This document shows positions 1-6,627 of a DNA stretch of 15,779 bases, in pieces. A program made the translations under genes and the position numbers. Within the stretch, counting starts at the first letter, position 1, and every line of letters starts with the position of its first letter. The notes under the pieces are model-generated. The model saw nothing but the letters and a program-made list of their open reading frames with translations, searched no databases and had not been told where the DNA came from. Source of the DNA: a bacterium (GTDB lineage Bacteria > JAHJDO01); NCBI GenBank assembly GCA_030671985.1, contig DAOVHI010000014.1, positions 1 to 15,779 on the forward strand, written 5' to 3'.

Positions 1-160
1 AATATTTTCTCAGTTCGGAAGATTTAGAAGCGAATTGACTGTCCACAATCTGTTGCTTTTTCCTTATAGAGCTGGCTAATGTAAAATATAACACGCCAAG
101 AACAACCAATGCCAGCACGCCTATTCCTATCAGCACATATTTTTCTGGAACACGTCTCAA
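1..160 (-). CDS. pilO: PilO-like type IV pilus inner-membrane protein, 5' part
   Basis: The first 53 codons of a gene cut by the left window edge. The predicted start is TTG at 160-158, four bases after the pilMN stop codon. An AAGGA motif overlapping the end of pilMN lies upstream at ribosome-binding distance, and no ATG gives a better start. The protein opens with a short basic cytoplasmic segment (LRRVPEKY), then one hydrophobic helix at about residues 9-30, then a polar segment rich in K, Q and S that looks like the start of a periplasmic coiled coil. This is the layout of PilO, which pairs with PilN in the periplasm as part of the pilus alignment subcomplex. Order directly after pilM-pilN is the main support; the sequence alone is too short for a firm family call. 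Confidence 0.6.
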   Translation of the reverse strand, partial: MRRVPEKYVLIGIGVLALVVLGVLYFTLASSIRKKQQIVDSQFASKSSELRKY

Positions 161-164
161 TCTT

Positions 165-1757
165 CTATTCCTTCTTTGATATAAGATTTAATTCAAATTG
201 GACACTAACCCGTTCCGCAGAACCTTCATTTTCAACAACAGATGTAATTTTGTTTTCTTTCGTAGAAACCAGTTCCGCGTCTTCAAAATACGGCGAAGAT
301 TTTAATCGGGAAATAAAATTGCTCAGAGCAGGATATGAGTCTGCCAACCCAACTAGTAATAAGACACCATCTTTCTCTTCCACATAGGATGAGAATTGCG
401 AAATAACAATACTGGAAGTGGTAAGTCTGCTTATTTCCATTAGCGTTCTCGGCCACAAATCTCTCTTAAAAATTACGGACTTAGAAATCTTCAATCTCTG
501 TTTTATCTTTATTCTCTCATTCTCTAATTCCTCTATTCTGGGAATAAAAGAACTGCATTTATTTAACATGTCATTTACTTGCTGCAGCTTGGAGCTCTTA
601 ATCGCATAACTCTGAACTGTAAATACATGCACCGTCATAAAGATTGATATCGACAGAATCGCCGATATAATTAACGAGGTTCTTTTATTCTTAAGTTTTT
701 TCTCTGTAATTATCTCAGGAGGAAGAAGATTTGCTTTCGTATCAGATTCATTAAGTGCCGTTAACGCAGATCCAATAGCAACACTCCATGCATTGGGACT
801 CTGCCCTGTAATATCCAGAATCGCCTTATTGCTAATCAAAATATTTGAAAAAGGTGTTAGTCCAACTACCTGCAGTTTAAGATTATCGGATAGGAATGCC
901 GCAATCTCTTTTTGTCCGGAAGCCTGTCCTGTTAAAATAGCTTTGCTGAATTTTGACTTTCTATCCATCTGAGACATATAAAAACTAATTGACCGATGGA
1001 TCTCACCACTCAAAGTTTCCAAAACAGATACGGCTGTACCAATGCTTCCATCCTTTAACTTTAATTTTTCAGCATCTTCAAACCCTATATCTCTATCCTT
1101 TTGAACTATCCTCGTAATGTCATTCCCTGCAACACGTATTGATCTGGCAAAAACTAATTGTCTGCCTTTTGCAACACCAATACATGCCGATGTTGCCCCT
1201 ATATCTATTAGCACAGTCGGTTCGTCAGCTAACATATTATTAAATTTGGCACAATTGAATACGGCAAATGAAGTGGGTTCAATTATATCTGCGAACATTC
1301 CTACGGCGGAAATCCTAGCCAGAAGATCATAAATTAGCTCTGATTTTACGGCAAGTAAAGCAATATTTATTTCGGAAGTGGTTTTATCATCATTCTCTAA
1401 AATCTGATAATCCCAAATAACATCCTCTAACGGGAATGGAACTTGTTGTTGAGCTTCGTACTTTATAATCTGCTTTATTCTATTCGCTCCTACAGATGGA
1501 ATCTTAAAGTGTCGTACAATAACAGAACGACCCTGCATAGCTACTACTAACCGAGATTTTGAGAGTTTTTTAAAAGAGGAGATTGCCTCTATAAGCGCTG
1601 AAACTGTATTTTCTTCTTTTGGCGTCCCATCCGTTGCCTTAATCTTGACAATACTCGCGTTCTTAAGCTCTATTCCTCGAGAAGTCTTTACAAGCTCTAC
1701 AACCTTAATGGAATTACTGCCAATATCAAGTCCAACACCACTTTTAGCCTTAGCCAT
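165..1757 (-). CDS. pilM: PilM-PilN fusion, type IV pilus assembly protein
   Basis: A 530-residue protein joining two pilus proteins that are normally separate. Residues 1 to about 340 are PilM, a cytoplasmic actin-like ATPase. The phosphate-1 motif GLDIGSNSIKVVEL is at 9-22, a second DIG motif (VLIDIGATSA) is near 182-191, and the AILTGQASG loop is near 273-281. Residues 342 onward are PilN: an NLLPPEI motif at 343-349, one membrane helix at about 361-381, a coiled coil at about 387-425, and a periplasmic alpha/beta domain to the end. In pili the PilN N-terminal NLLP peptide docks in a groove of PilM, tying the cytoplasmic ring to the membrane; here that peptide is also the linker. ATG at 1757 has an AAGG-type ribosome-binding site and lies about 28 bases from a predicted transcription start. 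A PilO-like gene follows directly. Confidence 0.9.
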   Translation of the reverse strand: MAKAKSGVGLDIGSNSIKVVELVKTSRGIELKNASIVKIKATDGTPKEENTVSALIEAISSFKKLSKSRLVVAMQGRSVIVRHFKIPSVGANRIKQIIKYEAQQQVPFPLEDVIWDYQILENDDKTTSEINIALLAVKSELIYDLLARISAVGMFADIIEPTSFAVFNCAKFNNMLADEPTVLIDIGATSACIGVAKGRQLVFARSIRVAGNDITRIVQKDRDIGFEDAEKLKLKDGSIGTAVSVLETLSGEIHRSISFYMSQMDRKSKFSKAILTGQASGQKEIAAFLSDNLKLQVVGLTPFSNILISNKAILDITGQSPNAWSVAIGSALTALNESDTKANLLPPEIITEKKLKNKRTSLIISAILSISIFMTVHVFTVQSYAIKSSKLQQVNDMLNKCSSFIPRIEELENERIKIKQRLKISKSVIFKRDLWPRTLMEISRLTTSSIVISQFSSYVEEKDGVLLLVGLADSYPALSNFISRLKSSPYFEDAELVSTKENKITSVVENEGSAERVSVQFELNLISKKE

Positions 1758-1791
1758 AAAATCGCCTTATGCTTAACTTAAACAGCTTCGG

Positions 1792-1820
1792 ATTCTACCA
1801 CCACCATTTTCTTTTGTCAA
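1792..1820 (-). promoter_or_regulatory. Sigma70-type promoter for the pilMN-pilO operon
   Basis: Read on the minus strand, the -35 box is TTGACA (1820-1815, perfect consensus). The spacer is 17 bases and the -10 box is TAGAAT (1797-1792, five of six). Transcription should begin near 1785, giving a leader of about 28 bases before the pilMN ATG. It lies just after the 3' end of the tRNA-Gly gene, so pilus genes and tRNA appear to have separate promoters. Predicted from sequence only. Confidence 0.75.
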
Positions 1821-1842
1821 GAACAGACAATAGCAACCTTTT

Positions 1843-1916
1843 TGGAGCGGGTGATGGGAATCGGACCCACGCTATTAGCTTGGAAGGCTAAAGTTCTACC
1901 ACTGAACTACACCCGC
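1843..1916 (-). tRNA. tRNA-Gly (anticodon UCC)
   Basis: A 74-nt cloverleaf including an encoded CCA end. The acceptor stem is GCGGGTG with CACCCGC, the D stem GTTC with GAAC around loop AGTGGTA, the anticodon stem TTAGC with GCTAA around loop CTTCCAA (anticodon TCC), and the T stem GTGGG with CCCAT around loop TCCGATT. The discriminator base is U, followed by CCA, as usual for bacterial tRNA-Gly. The T loop has C at position 55 where nearly all elongator tRNAs have U (pseudouridine); the rest of the tertiary framework, including GG in the D loop, is normal. Confidence 0.96.
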
Positions 1917-1920
1917 ATGC

Positions 1921-1954
1921 CTTTGAACCAACGATTTAAATCGTTGGTTCAAAG
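1921..1954. repeat. Perfect 34-bp palindrome in the tRNA-Gly leader
   Basis: Two 17-base arms, CTTTGAACCAACGATTT and its exact reverse complement, meet without a spacer. As RNA the fold would have a small TTAA loop closed by 15 pairs. It starts about where transcription from the upstream promoter should begin and ends four bases before the mature tRNA 5' end, so it would form nearly the whole 5' leader of the pre-tRNA. No T tract follows on either strand, so it does not look like an intrinsic terminator. The inner 30 bases (1923-1952) share geometry, ends and centre with the palindrome at 11911-11940. Confidence 0.9.
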
Positions 1955-1957
1955 ACT

Positions 1958-1985
1958 ATTATACATAGCTAAAAGATTGTGTCAA
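1958..1985 (-). promoter_or_regulatory. Consensus promoter for tRNA-Gly, inside the end of the sugar-kinase gene
   Basis: On the minus strand the -35 box TTGACA (1985-1980) and the -10 box TATAAT (1963-1958) are both perfect consensus, with a 16-base spacer. The -35 box codes for Leu-Thr near the C-terminus of the PfkB-family kinase, and the -10 box contains that gene's TAA stop codon. Transcription should start near 1951, at the edge of the 34-bp palindrome. A perfect promoter is what one expects for a heavily used stable RNA. Confidence 0.8.
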
Positions 1986-2894
1986 CTTCCTTACATCCGG
2001 TATTTTAATGAACTCTTTGATACGCTTTTTTATTTCATATTCACTAAGATTTGCTAGCCTGTTAAGACTAAAATCCTCCACAGTAAAAGATGCCATTATC
2101 GTCCCATAAACCAATGCTCGGAGAATGATATTATCTCGAAAATTTTCGATATCAATTTTGGAAATACAGCCTAAAAATCCACCGCCAAAACTATCTCCCG
2201 CACCTGTAGGGTCAATCACATTTTTCACAGGATATGCCGGCAATGAAAAACGGCTGTATCCAGTAAAGAGCATCACTCCATATTCCCCTTTTTTTATCAC
2301 TACATATTTTACACCCAATTTTAATATTTCATCGGCTGCTTTTGTAATATCGGGTTCTCCTGCCAGCTGCATCGCTTCACTATCGTTCAGCATAACTATA
2401 TCCGCCCGCTTAAACACTTCTAGAAGTTTGCTCTTTTTATTCTCTATCCAAATATCCATTGTATCGCAGACAACCAGTTTCGGATTTTCAATCTGATTTA
2501 GAACGTAGAGTTGAAGTTCCGGATCAATATTTGCGAGAAAAACATATTCTGACTTCTTATGCTTATCTGTAAGTTCCGGACAGAAGTTTTCTAAAACACC
2601 AAGATCCACAGACAATGTTTCCCTTTGATTAATGTCTTCCTTATAAACTCCCGACCATCTAAATGTTTTACCATCCTCTATTTGCAATCCGGTGATATCT
2701 ATTCCTTTTTCATTAAACAGATCCATATACTGTTGCGGAAAGTCCTCTCCTACGGCTGCCACTAAACGAACTTCTCCAAAAGAGCTTGCTGCGCATGCAA
2801 AATAAGACGCTGAGCCGCCAAGAACATTCTTTGTCTCTTCAAGTGGAGTCTTAACAGAATCCAAAGCAACAGAACCTACTACTAATATACTCAT
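1959..2894 (-). CDS. PfkB-family carbohydrate kinase
   Basis: A 311-residue ribokinase-like kinase that would transfer phosphate from ATP to a sugar or nucleoside hydroxyl. Family signature 1 is the N-terminal glycine-rich stretch NVLGGSASYFACAASSFG (about 23-40). Signature 2 is DPTGAGDSF at 228-236, where D234 is the expected catalytic base and GAGD forms the anion hole; NDSEA at 170-174 is also typical. Length matches the family. The start codon overlaps the stop of the GT2-GT9 gene (ATGA), so the two are probably translationally coupled. That neighbour suggests a role in activating a sugar for the cell envelope, but the N-terminus does not resemble the heptose kinase HldE and the substrate cannot be read from the sequence. 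The last codons contain the tRNA-Gly promoter. Confidence 0.88.
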   Translation of the reverse strand: MSILVVGSVALDSVKTPLEETKNVLGGSASYFACAASSFGEVRLVAAVGEDFPQQYMDLFNEKGIDITGLQIEDGKTFRWSGVYKEDINQRETLSVDLGVLENFCPELTDKHKKSEYVFLANIDPELQLYVLNQIENPKLVVCDTMDIWIENKKSKLLEVFKRADIVMLNDSEAMQLAGEPDITKAADEILKLGVKYVVIKKGEYGVMLFTGYSRFSLPAYPVKNVIDPTGAGDSFGGGFLGCISKIDIENFRDNIILRALVYGTIMASFTVEDFSLNRLANLSEYEIKKRIKEFIKIPDVRKLTQSFSYV

Positions 2895-4720
2895 GCAAAT
2901 TCCCTCATCCTTTTAGAAATTTTAGTAAATACTTCTTCCACGCTCACCTCTTCCATACATTTGTGAGTATTTGGACATTCCCGAAGAAAACACGGCGAAC
3001 AGCTAACTTTCTTGTATATTACCCGTAATTTCTCGGATGGAATCGTGACAGTATCCGGATCTGTCGGACCAAAGATCGCCAGTGTCGGAACCATTAATGC
3101 AGATGCAATATACAGAGGTCCGGTATCTCCCGTTACAAATAATTTGCATTTATTAACTAAGCCTATGCTATCCTGAAGAGTTGTCTTCCCAGCTGCCACA
3201 ACGCATTTGTTTCTTAATCCCCTTGCCAGCGCATTTACAAGATTTTGTTCATGCGGTCCGCCAAACAGAACCAGTTTCACGTTATAAGTCTTTATTAGAT
3301 TCTTTCCTAATTCCACGTATTTTTTAACAGGCCAGCACTTTGCTTTCCCATACGCAGCCCCAGGATTAAACCCTATTACCGTATCGACTCTATTTATCTT
3401 GTTTTCTTTGAGGAATCTCTTTGCAAAAGCTTTTCCATGTTCCGAAACATTGAGAACCAGTTTCCTGTTTGCGGGCCTTTTACCTATTAAGCTTACAATA
3501 TTTATAAAATAATCTATTCTGAGAGCGTTAAATTCTATTTCTTTTGTGCGTTGAGTTGATACATTAAGCAGGAAACCTCTGCAATTCGTTTTGTAACCAA
3601 CTCTGTGTTTTGCCCCCGTTAAGAACAATAACAACGCCGAACTGAAAGAATTAGGAAACGCTATTCCCATGTCAAATTTCTCTTTTCTTAATTTTTTGAT
3701 TACCCTGATGTACTCAAAAAAGTTCTTTGGATTGCAGGTAACAATATCATCAATAAACGAATTGCTAATAAACACATCCCTAGTCCATTCTTTCCCGACA
3801 ATAGCAATTTTTGCATGCGGGAAATTCTTTGCCAGTTGAGTAATTGCCGGCGTAGTCATAACAGCGTCTCCTATCCAGTTAACGCTTCTGATAATAATTT
3901 TCTTAACTTCCCCGTCATTTATTTTTTGTGTTTTCTCTTTTTTTTTCTGAGGCTTTTCTATGCCCTTAAAGCCAATACTATGCGTTGTCTCCCATGCTTT
4001 TGCATATTTAGAGAACATATAAAAAGCACCTAATGCACACACCACTATTCCAACAATACCATCCAAAAAACCTCTTTTAAGAATGTACATTTTAAAGAAC
4101 TTACCAAAAGGCCATAGAATTAAATGTGATATGCCTATCCTATGTTTCTTCTTCAATATTTCTTTGGCGGCAAAATCAGTATATTTATTAAATTTACAGA
4201 AATAATGTTCCAAATTACGATATGGCTGATGGATTAGATCCCCCTTCAAATATCCTTCGGAACCTTTCAATTCGACGCTCGAACCTAATTCCCTGTCTTT
4301 GTATACTGCTCCATCCCGTCGAAATAGCCGCAAGACATGGTCAGGATACCATCCACAATAGTTAACCGGTTTCCCCAAAAAATAATTCCTGCGGGCTATA
4401 TAATAGCCGTTCGGAACAGGTCTGTTTCTCATAAGTTTTCTTATATTCCTGGATAACTCCGCCGTTAATGCTTCATCAGAATCAACTACCAATATCCAGT
4501 CACTTGTTATTCTCTTTAATGCCCAATTCAGCTGTTTCCCATAATTTATATACTTGTTATAATATATTCTGTCGGTATACGTTTTTGCTATCTCAATTGT
4601 TTTATCCGTGCTTCCTGAATCCACTACAACTATGTCCGTTATCCACTTAATGCTTTCAAGGCATTTCTCTAATGTGTCGGATGAATTATGGGTCAAAATT
4701 ATTGCGCATAAACTAGGCAT
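2891..4720 (-). CDS. GT2-GT9 fusion: WaaE-like glycosyltransferase joined to heptosyltransferase
   Basis: A 609-residue two-domain protein. Residues 1 to about 250 are a GT-A (GT2) domain of the WaaE/KdtX lipopolysaccharide core type: AIILTHNSSDTLEKC near the N-terminus, VVDSGSTDKT at 32-41, the metal-binding DSD at 80-82, WYPDHVLRLFRRDGA at 124-138, and a hydrophobic membrane-contact segment at about 219-238. A lysine-rich linker (256-275) leads to a GT9 ADP-heptose:LPS heptosyltransferase domain: RSVNWIGDAVMTTPAI at 278-293, FNPGAAYGKAKCWP near 451-464, GDTGPLYIA at 531-539, and the cysteine-rich tail CSPCFLRECPNTHKCM (574-589) typical of WaaF-type enzymes. Both halves are normally separate cytoplasmic enzymes working at the inner membrane on the lipopolysaccharide core. 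The start lies one base after the aminotransferase stop. An A9 run codes for the linker lysines. Confidence 0.88.
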   Translation of the reverse strand: MPSLCAIILTHNSSDTLEKCLESIKWITDIVVVDSGSTDKTIEIAKTYTDRIYYNKYINYGKQLNWALKRITSDWILVVDSDEALTAELSRNIRKLMRNRPVPNGYYIARRNYFLGKPVNYCGWYPDHVLRLFRRDGAVYKDRELGSSVELKGSEGYLKGDLIHQPYRNLEHYFCKFNKYTDFAAKEILKKKHRIGISHLILWPFGKFFKMYILKRGFLDGIVGIVVCALGAFYMFSKYAKAWETTHSIGFKGIEKPQKKKEKTQKINDGEVKKIIIRSVNWIGDAVMTTPAITQLAKNFPHAKIAIVGKEWTRDVFISNSFIDDIVTCNPKNFFEYIRVIKKLRKEKFDMGIAFPNSFSSALLLFLTGAKHRVGYKTNCRGFLLNVSTQRTKEIEFNALRIDYFINIVSLIGKRPANRKLVLNVSEHGKAFAKRFLKENKINRVDTVIGFNPGAAYGKAKCWPVKKYVELGKNLIKTYNVKLVLFGGPHEQNLVNALARGLRNKCVVAAGKTTLQDSIGLVNKCKLFVTGDTGPLYIASALMVPTLAIFGPTDPDTVTIPSEKLRVIYKKVSCSPCFLRECPNTHKCMEEVSVEEVFTKISKRMREFA

Positions 4721-4721
4721 A

Positions 4722-5828
4722 TTATTTCCCCGATAAGTTTTGAAGAATTTCTATTCCTTTATACAATACCTCATTCTCTGCAGCATAACAAAGACGGAAG
4801 TGGGTCTTCTTTTCTGAAAACACGTTTCCCGGAATAATTAATAAATTGTTATCAATAGCCTTACCAACAAATTCCTCGTCAGTAAGCCCGTCAGGAGTCT
4901 TTACAAACATATAAAATGCGCCTTCCGGCTTTAATATATCAAAATAATCTTTTAAGCCATTATACATTATATCTCTTTTTTCTTTATATGAATCTATTAA
5001 GTGGGCTACATTATAATCCATGGCTTTAAGCCCGCTATACTGAACAATTGAAGGCGCGCAAACAAAAGTATACTGCTGCAATTTAATCATTTCATCCAGC
5101 AGCCATTTCGGGCCTCCCGCCCAGCCGAGTCTCCATCCTGTCATAGCATAGGTCTTTGAGAACCCGTTCAGAACCAATGTGTTTTCATATATCTCCGCAA
5201 TAGAAACAGATTCTTCTTCATAAATAAACTCGTTATAAATTTCGTCTGAAATTATAAGAATATTGTGTTTAGCAGCTATATCCGCAAGGTTTTTTAGCTG
5301 ATCTTTGCTGTACACAGCGCCGGTTGGATTGCATGGACTGTTTATTACAATAATTTTTGTTTTCTTAGATATAGCCTGCTCAACTTTATCAATAGGGATA
5401 TCAAACGACGGATATGTATCAACAAAAACAGGAATGCCTCCCATTACCTTGATCAGATGTTTATACATTACAAAATAAGGATCAGGCACAATAACTTCGT
5501 CGCCCGGATTGATAAGGCACATAAAGGCTAACATGAGTCCGCCTGAAACACCGGAAGTAATCATTATCTCCTCTAAACTTATGTTCTTCTTCTCTTGCTG
5601 AACCTTAATCTTTTCTCTCAATTCAGGGATGCCTTGGGTAAGCGTATATTTATTCAATCCGTTTTGAATTGCTTGTATAGCTGTTTTTTTGACCTCCTCC
5701 GACACATCAAAATGTGGTTGCCCTATACTCAGATTTACAGGATCCTTCAACTTAGACGCTAAAGCAAAAACCTTCCTTATCCCCGAAGAATCTATTAAAG
5801 ACATCCTGTCTGCAATTGCACTGTTCAT
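4722..5828 (-). CDS. PLP-dependent class I/II aminotransferase
   Basis: A 368-residue fold-type I aminotransferase of the aspartate/aromatic group. Visible active-site residues are N167 in NSPCNPTGAVYS, D195 in ISDEIYNEF, the PLP-binding lysine K225 in NGFSKTYAMTGWRLGW, and R345 in HFRLCYA, which should bind the substrate carboxylate. The N-terminal SLIDSSGIRKVFALA and the LSIGQPHFD loop are typical. Substrate specificity cannot be assigned. ATG at 5828 overlaps the stop codon of the vapB-like gene by one base (TAATG), and its ribosome-binding site AGGAGA lies inside the last vapB codons, so translation is probably coupled. The next gene starts one base after its stop. Confidence 0.9.
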   Translation of the reverse strand: MNSAIADRMSLIDSSGIRKVFALASKLKDPVNLSIGQPHFDVSEEVKKTAIQAIQNGLNKYTLTQGIPELREKIKVQQEKKNISLEEIMITSGVSGGLMLAFMCLINPGDEVIVPDPYFVMYKHLIKVMGGIPVFVDTYPSFDIPIDKVEQAISKKTKIIVINSPCNPTGAVYSKDQLKNLADIAAKHNILIISDEIYNEFIYEEESVSIAEIYENTLVLNGFSKTYAMTGWRLGWAGGPKWLLDEMIKLQQYTFVCAPSIVQYSGLKAMDYNVAHLIDSYKEKRDIMYNGLKDYFDILKPEGAFYMFVKTPDGLTDEEFVGKAIDNNLLIIPGNVFSEKKTHFRLCYAAENEVLYKGIEILQNLSGK

Positions 5829-6019
5829 TAAGTTACTCTCCTGCGAGGTACAATATGCAAGTTCTTTTCGCTCCCTCCTAATCTAGCCAGTCTTTTACTT
5901 CCCTCTCTGGCAATTAATGCTTCCAAGCCCAACCTAACTAGAGTAGTTTTTTCCTTGATCCCAGTAAGTTTTGATACTTTTTGAATCAAGTCATCTTTAA
6001 TATTTAGTGTTGTTCTCAT
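5828..6019 (-). CDS. VapB-like antitoxin, ribbon-helix-helix family, without adjacent VapC
   Basis: A 63-residue protein resembling VapB antitoxins. The N-terminal strand MRTTLNIKDDLIQKVSKLTG would form the DNA-binding ribbon, helices follow in KEKTTLVRLGLEALIAREG, and the tail SKRLARLGGSEKNLHIVPRRR matches the toxin-binding region of this family. I chose ATG at 6019 because AAAGGAG stands at ideal distance upstream; the in-frame ATG at 6040 adds seven residues unlike the family and lacks a ribosome-binding site. VapB normally neutralises the PIN-domain RNase VapC, encoded by an overlapping next gene. Here the overlapping next gene is an aminotransferase and no PIN-domain gene is in the window. 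Confidence 0.82.
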   Translation of the reverse strand: MRTTLNIKDDLIQKVSKLTGIKEKTTLVRLGLEALIAREGSKRLARLGGSEKNLHIVPRRRVT

Positions 6020-6029
6020 ATAGCAACTC

Positions 6030-6060
6030 CTTTCATACAATATGCATATATGTCAATATT
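6030..6060. promoter_or_regulatory. Possible promoter/operator of the vapB-like gene
   Basis: The short gap before vapB is very A+T-rich and carries the 10-bp palindrome ATATGCATAT (6039-6048) within a run of nested dyads, plus a TTGACA hexamer on the minus strand (6056-6051) but no -10 box at standard spacing. Antitoxins of this type commonly repress their own promoters by binding such dyads. The call is weak and rests on symmetry and position. Confidence 0.3.
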
Positions 6061-6096
6061 TTTGTGCTGACTAGACACACAGGTAACGTTTCTTTT

Positions 6097-6627
6097 TTAC
6101 TCCTTTAACAATTTTAGGATAGCGGGTTCTAACACTTCCAGTTTTTGCAAACCAAATCCTTTTCCATATATTCTGCCATATTTATCAATCATAAATATAG
6201 TTGGAAAACTTCTAATACCTCCATACAACTCATATACATACTTCTTTCCTATGAGAACTTTGTATGTTATGCCAATTTTTTTCGAAAACAACCTTACAGG
6301 ATATAAACTCCCTTCATCCATTACAACTGCCAGAATTACAACTCCCCGCCTGCTATAAACGTTCTGTATATACTGTAAATATTCTGCCTGCTTTTTTGAA
6401 AGAGGATCCCAGCTATACCAGAACTCCAGAATAACAACCTTGCCAATAAATGAAGACAGAGATACCTTGTCCCCATCCATGCTCGTCAGCGCAAAATCCG
6501 GAGCTTGAGGATATTTGCCAAGTGTTACCCGCTGTTTACCGGCACATGACGTAATAAGAAAACATGCGACTAAAGCAATTATAGCCTTACATGCATAGCT
6601 ATTCTGTAACGGCTTGAATGGAATCAT
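6097..6627 (-). CDS. Thioredoxin-fold (TlpA-like) lipoprotein lacking the CXXC active site
   Basis: A 176-residue putative lipoprotein. A short basic N-terminus and hydrophobic segment (12-27) end in the lipobox ITSC, with C28 as the lipidated cysteine. The rest is a TlpA/AhpC-TSA thioredoxin-fold domain: PQAPDFALTSMDGDKVSLSSF at 40-60, VVILEFWYSWDPLSKKQ at 64-80, and the cis-proline loop SFPTIFMIDKYGRI at 140-153. Where relatives have WCPPC, this protein has W-D-P-L-S at 73-77, so both catalytic cysteines are gone and thiol redox chemistry is unlikely. A binding or scaffold role is inference. ATG at 6627 lies inside the end of bioA (29-base overlap), with no clear ribosome-binding site, which suggests translational coupling. 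Confidence 0.82.
   Translation of the reverse strand: MIPFKPLQNSYACKAIIALVACFLITSCAGKQRVTLGKYPQAPDFALTSMDGDKVSLSSFIGKVVILEFWYSWDPLSKKQAEYLQYIQNVYSRRGVVILAVVMDEGSLYPVRLFSKKIGITYKVLIGKKYVYELYGGIRSFPTIFMIDKYGRIYGKGFGLQKLEVLEPAILKLLKE

Noticed and set aside
1921-1954. Palindrome as an intrinsic terminator of the sugar-kinase operon.
   Set aside because: There is no T tract on either side, the stem is not G+C-rich, and it would lie between a consensus promoter and the tRNA, where termination would silence the tRNA.
1959-2894. Sugar kinase as the heptose kinase HldE, because of the neighbouring heptosyltransferase.
   Set aside because: The N-terminal region lacks HldE-type motifs and there is no cytidylyltransferase domain. 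It was kept as a PfkB-family kinase of unknown substrate.
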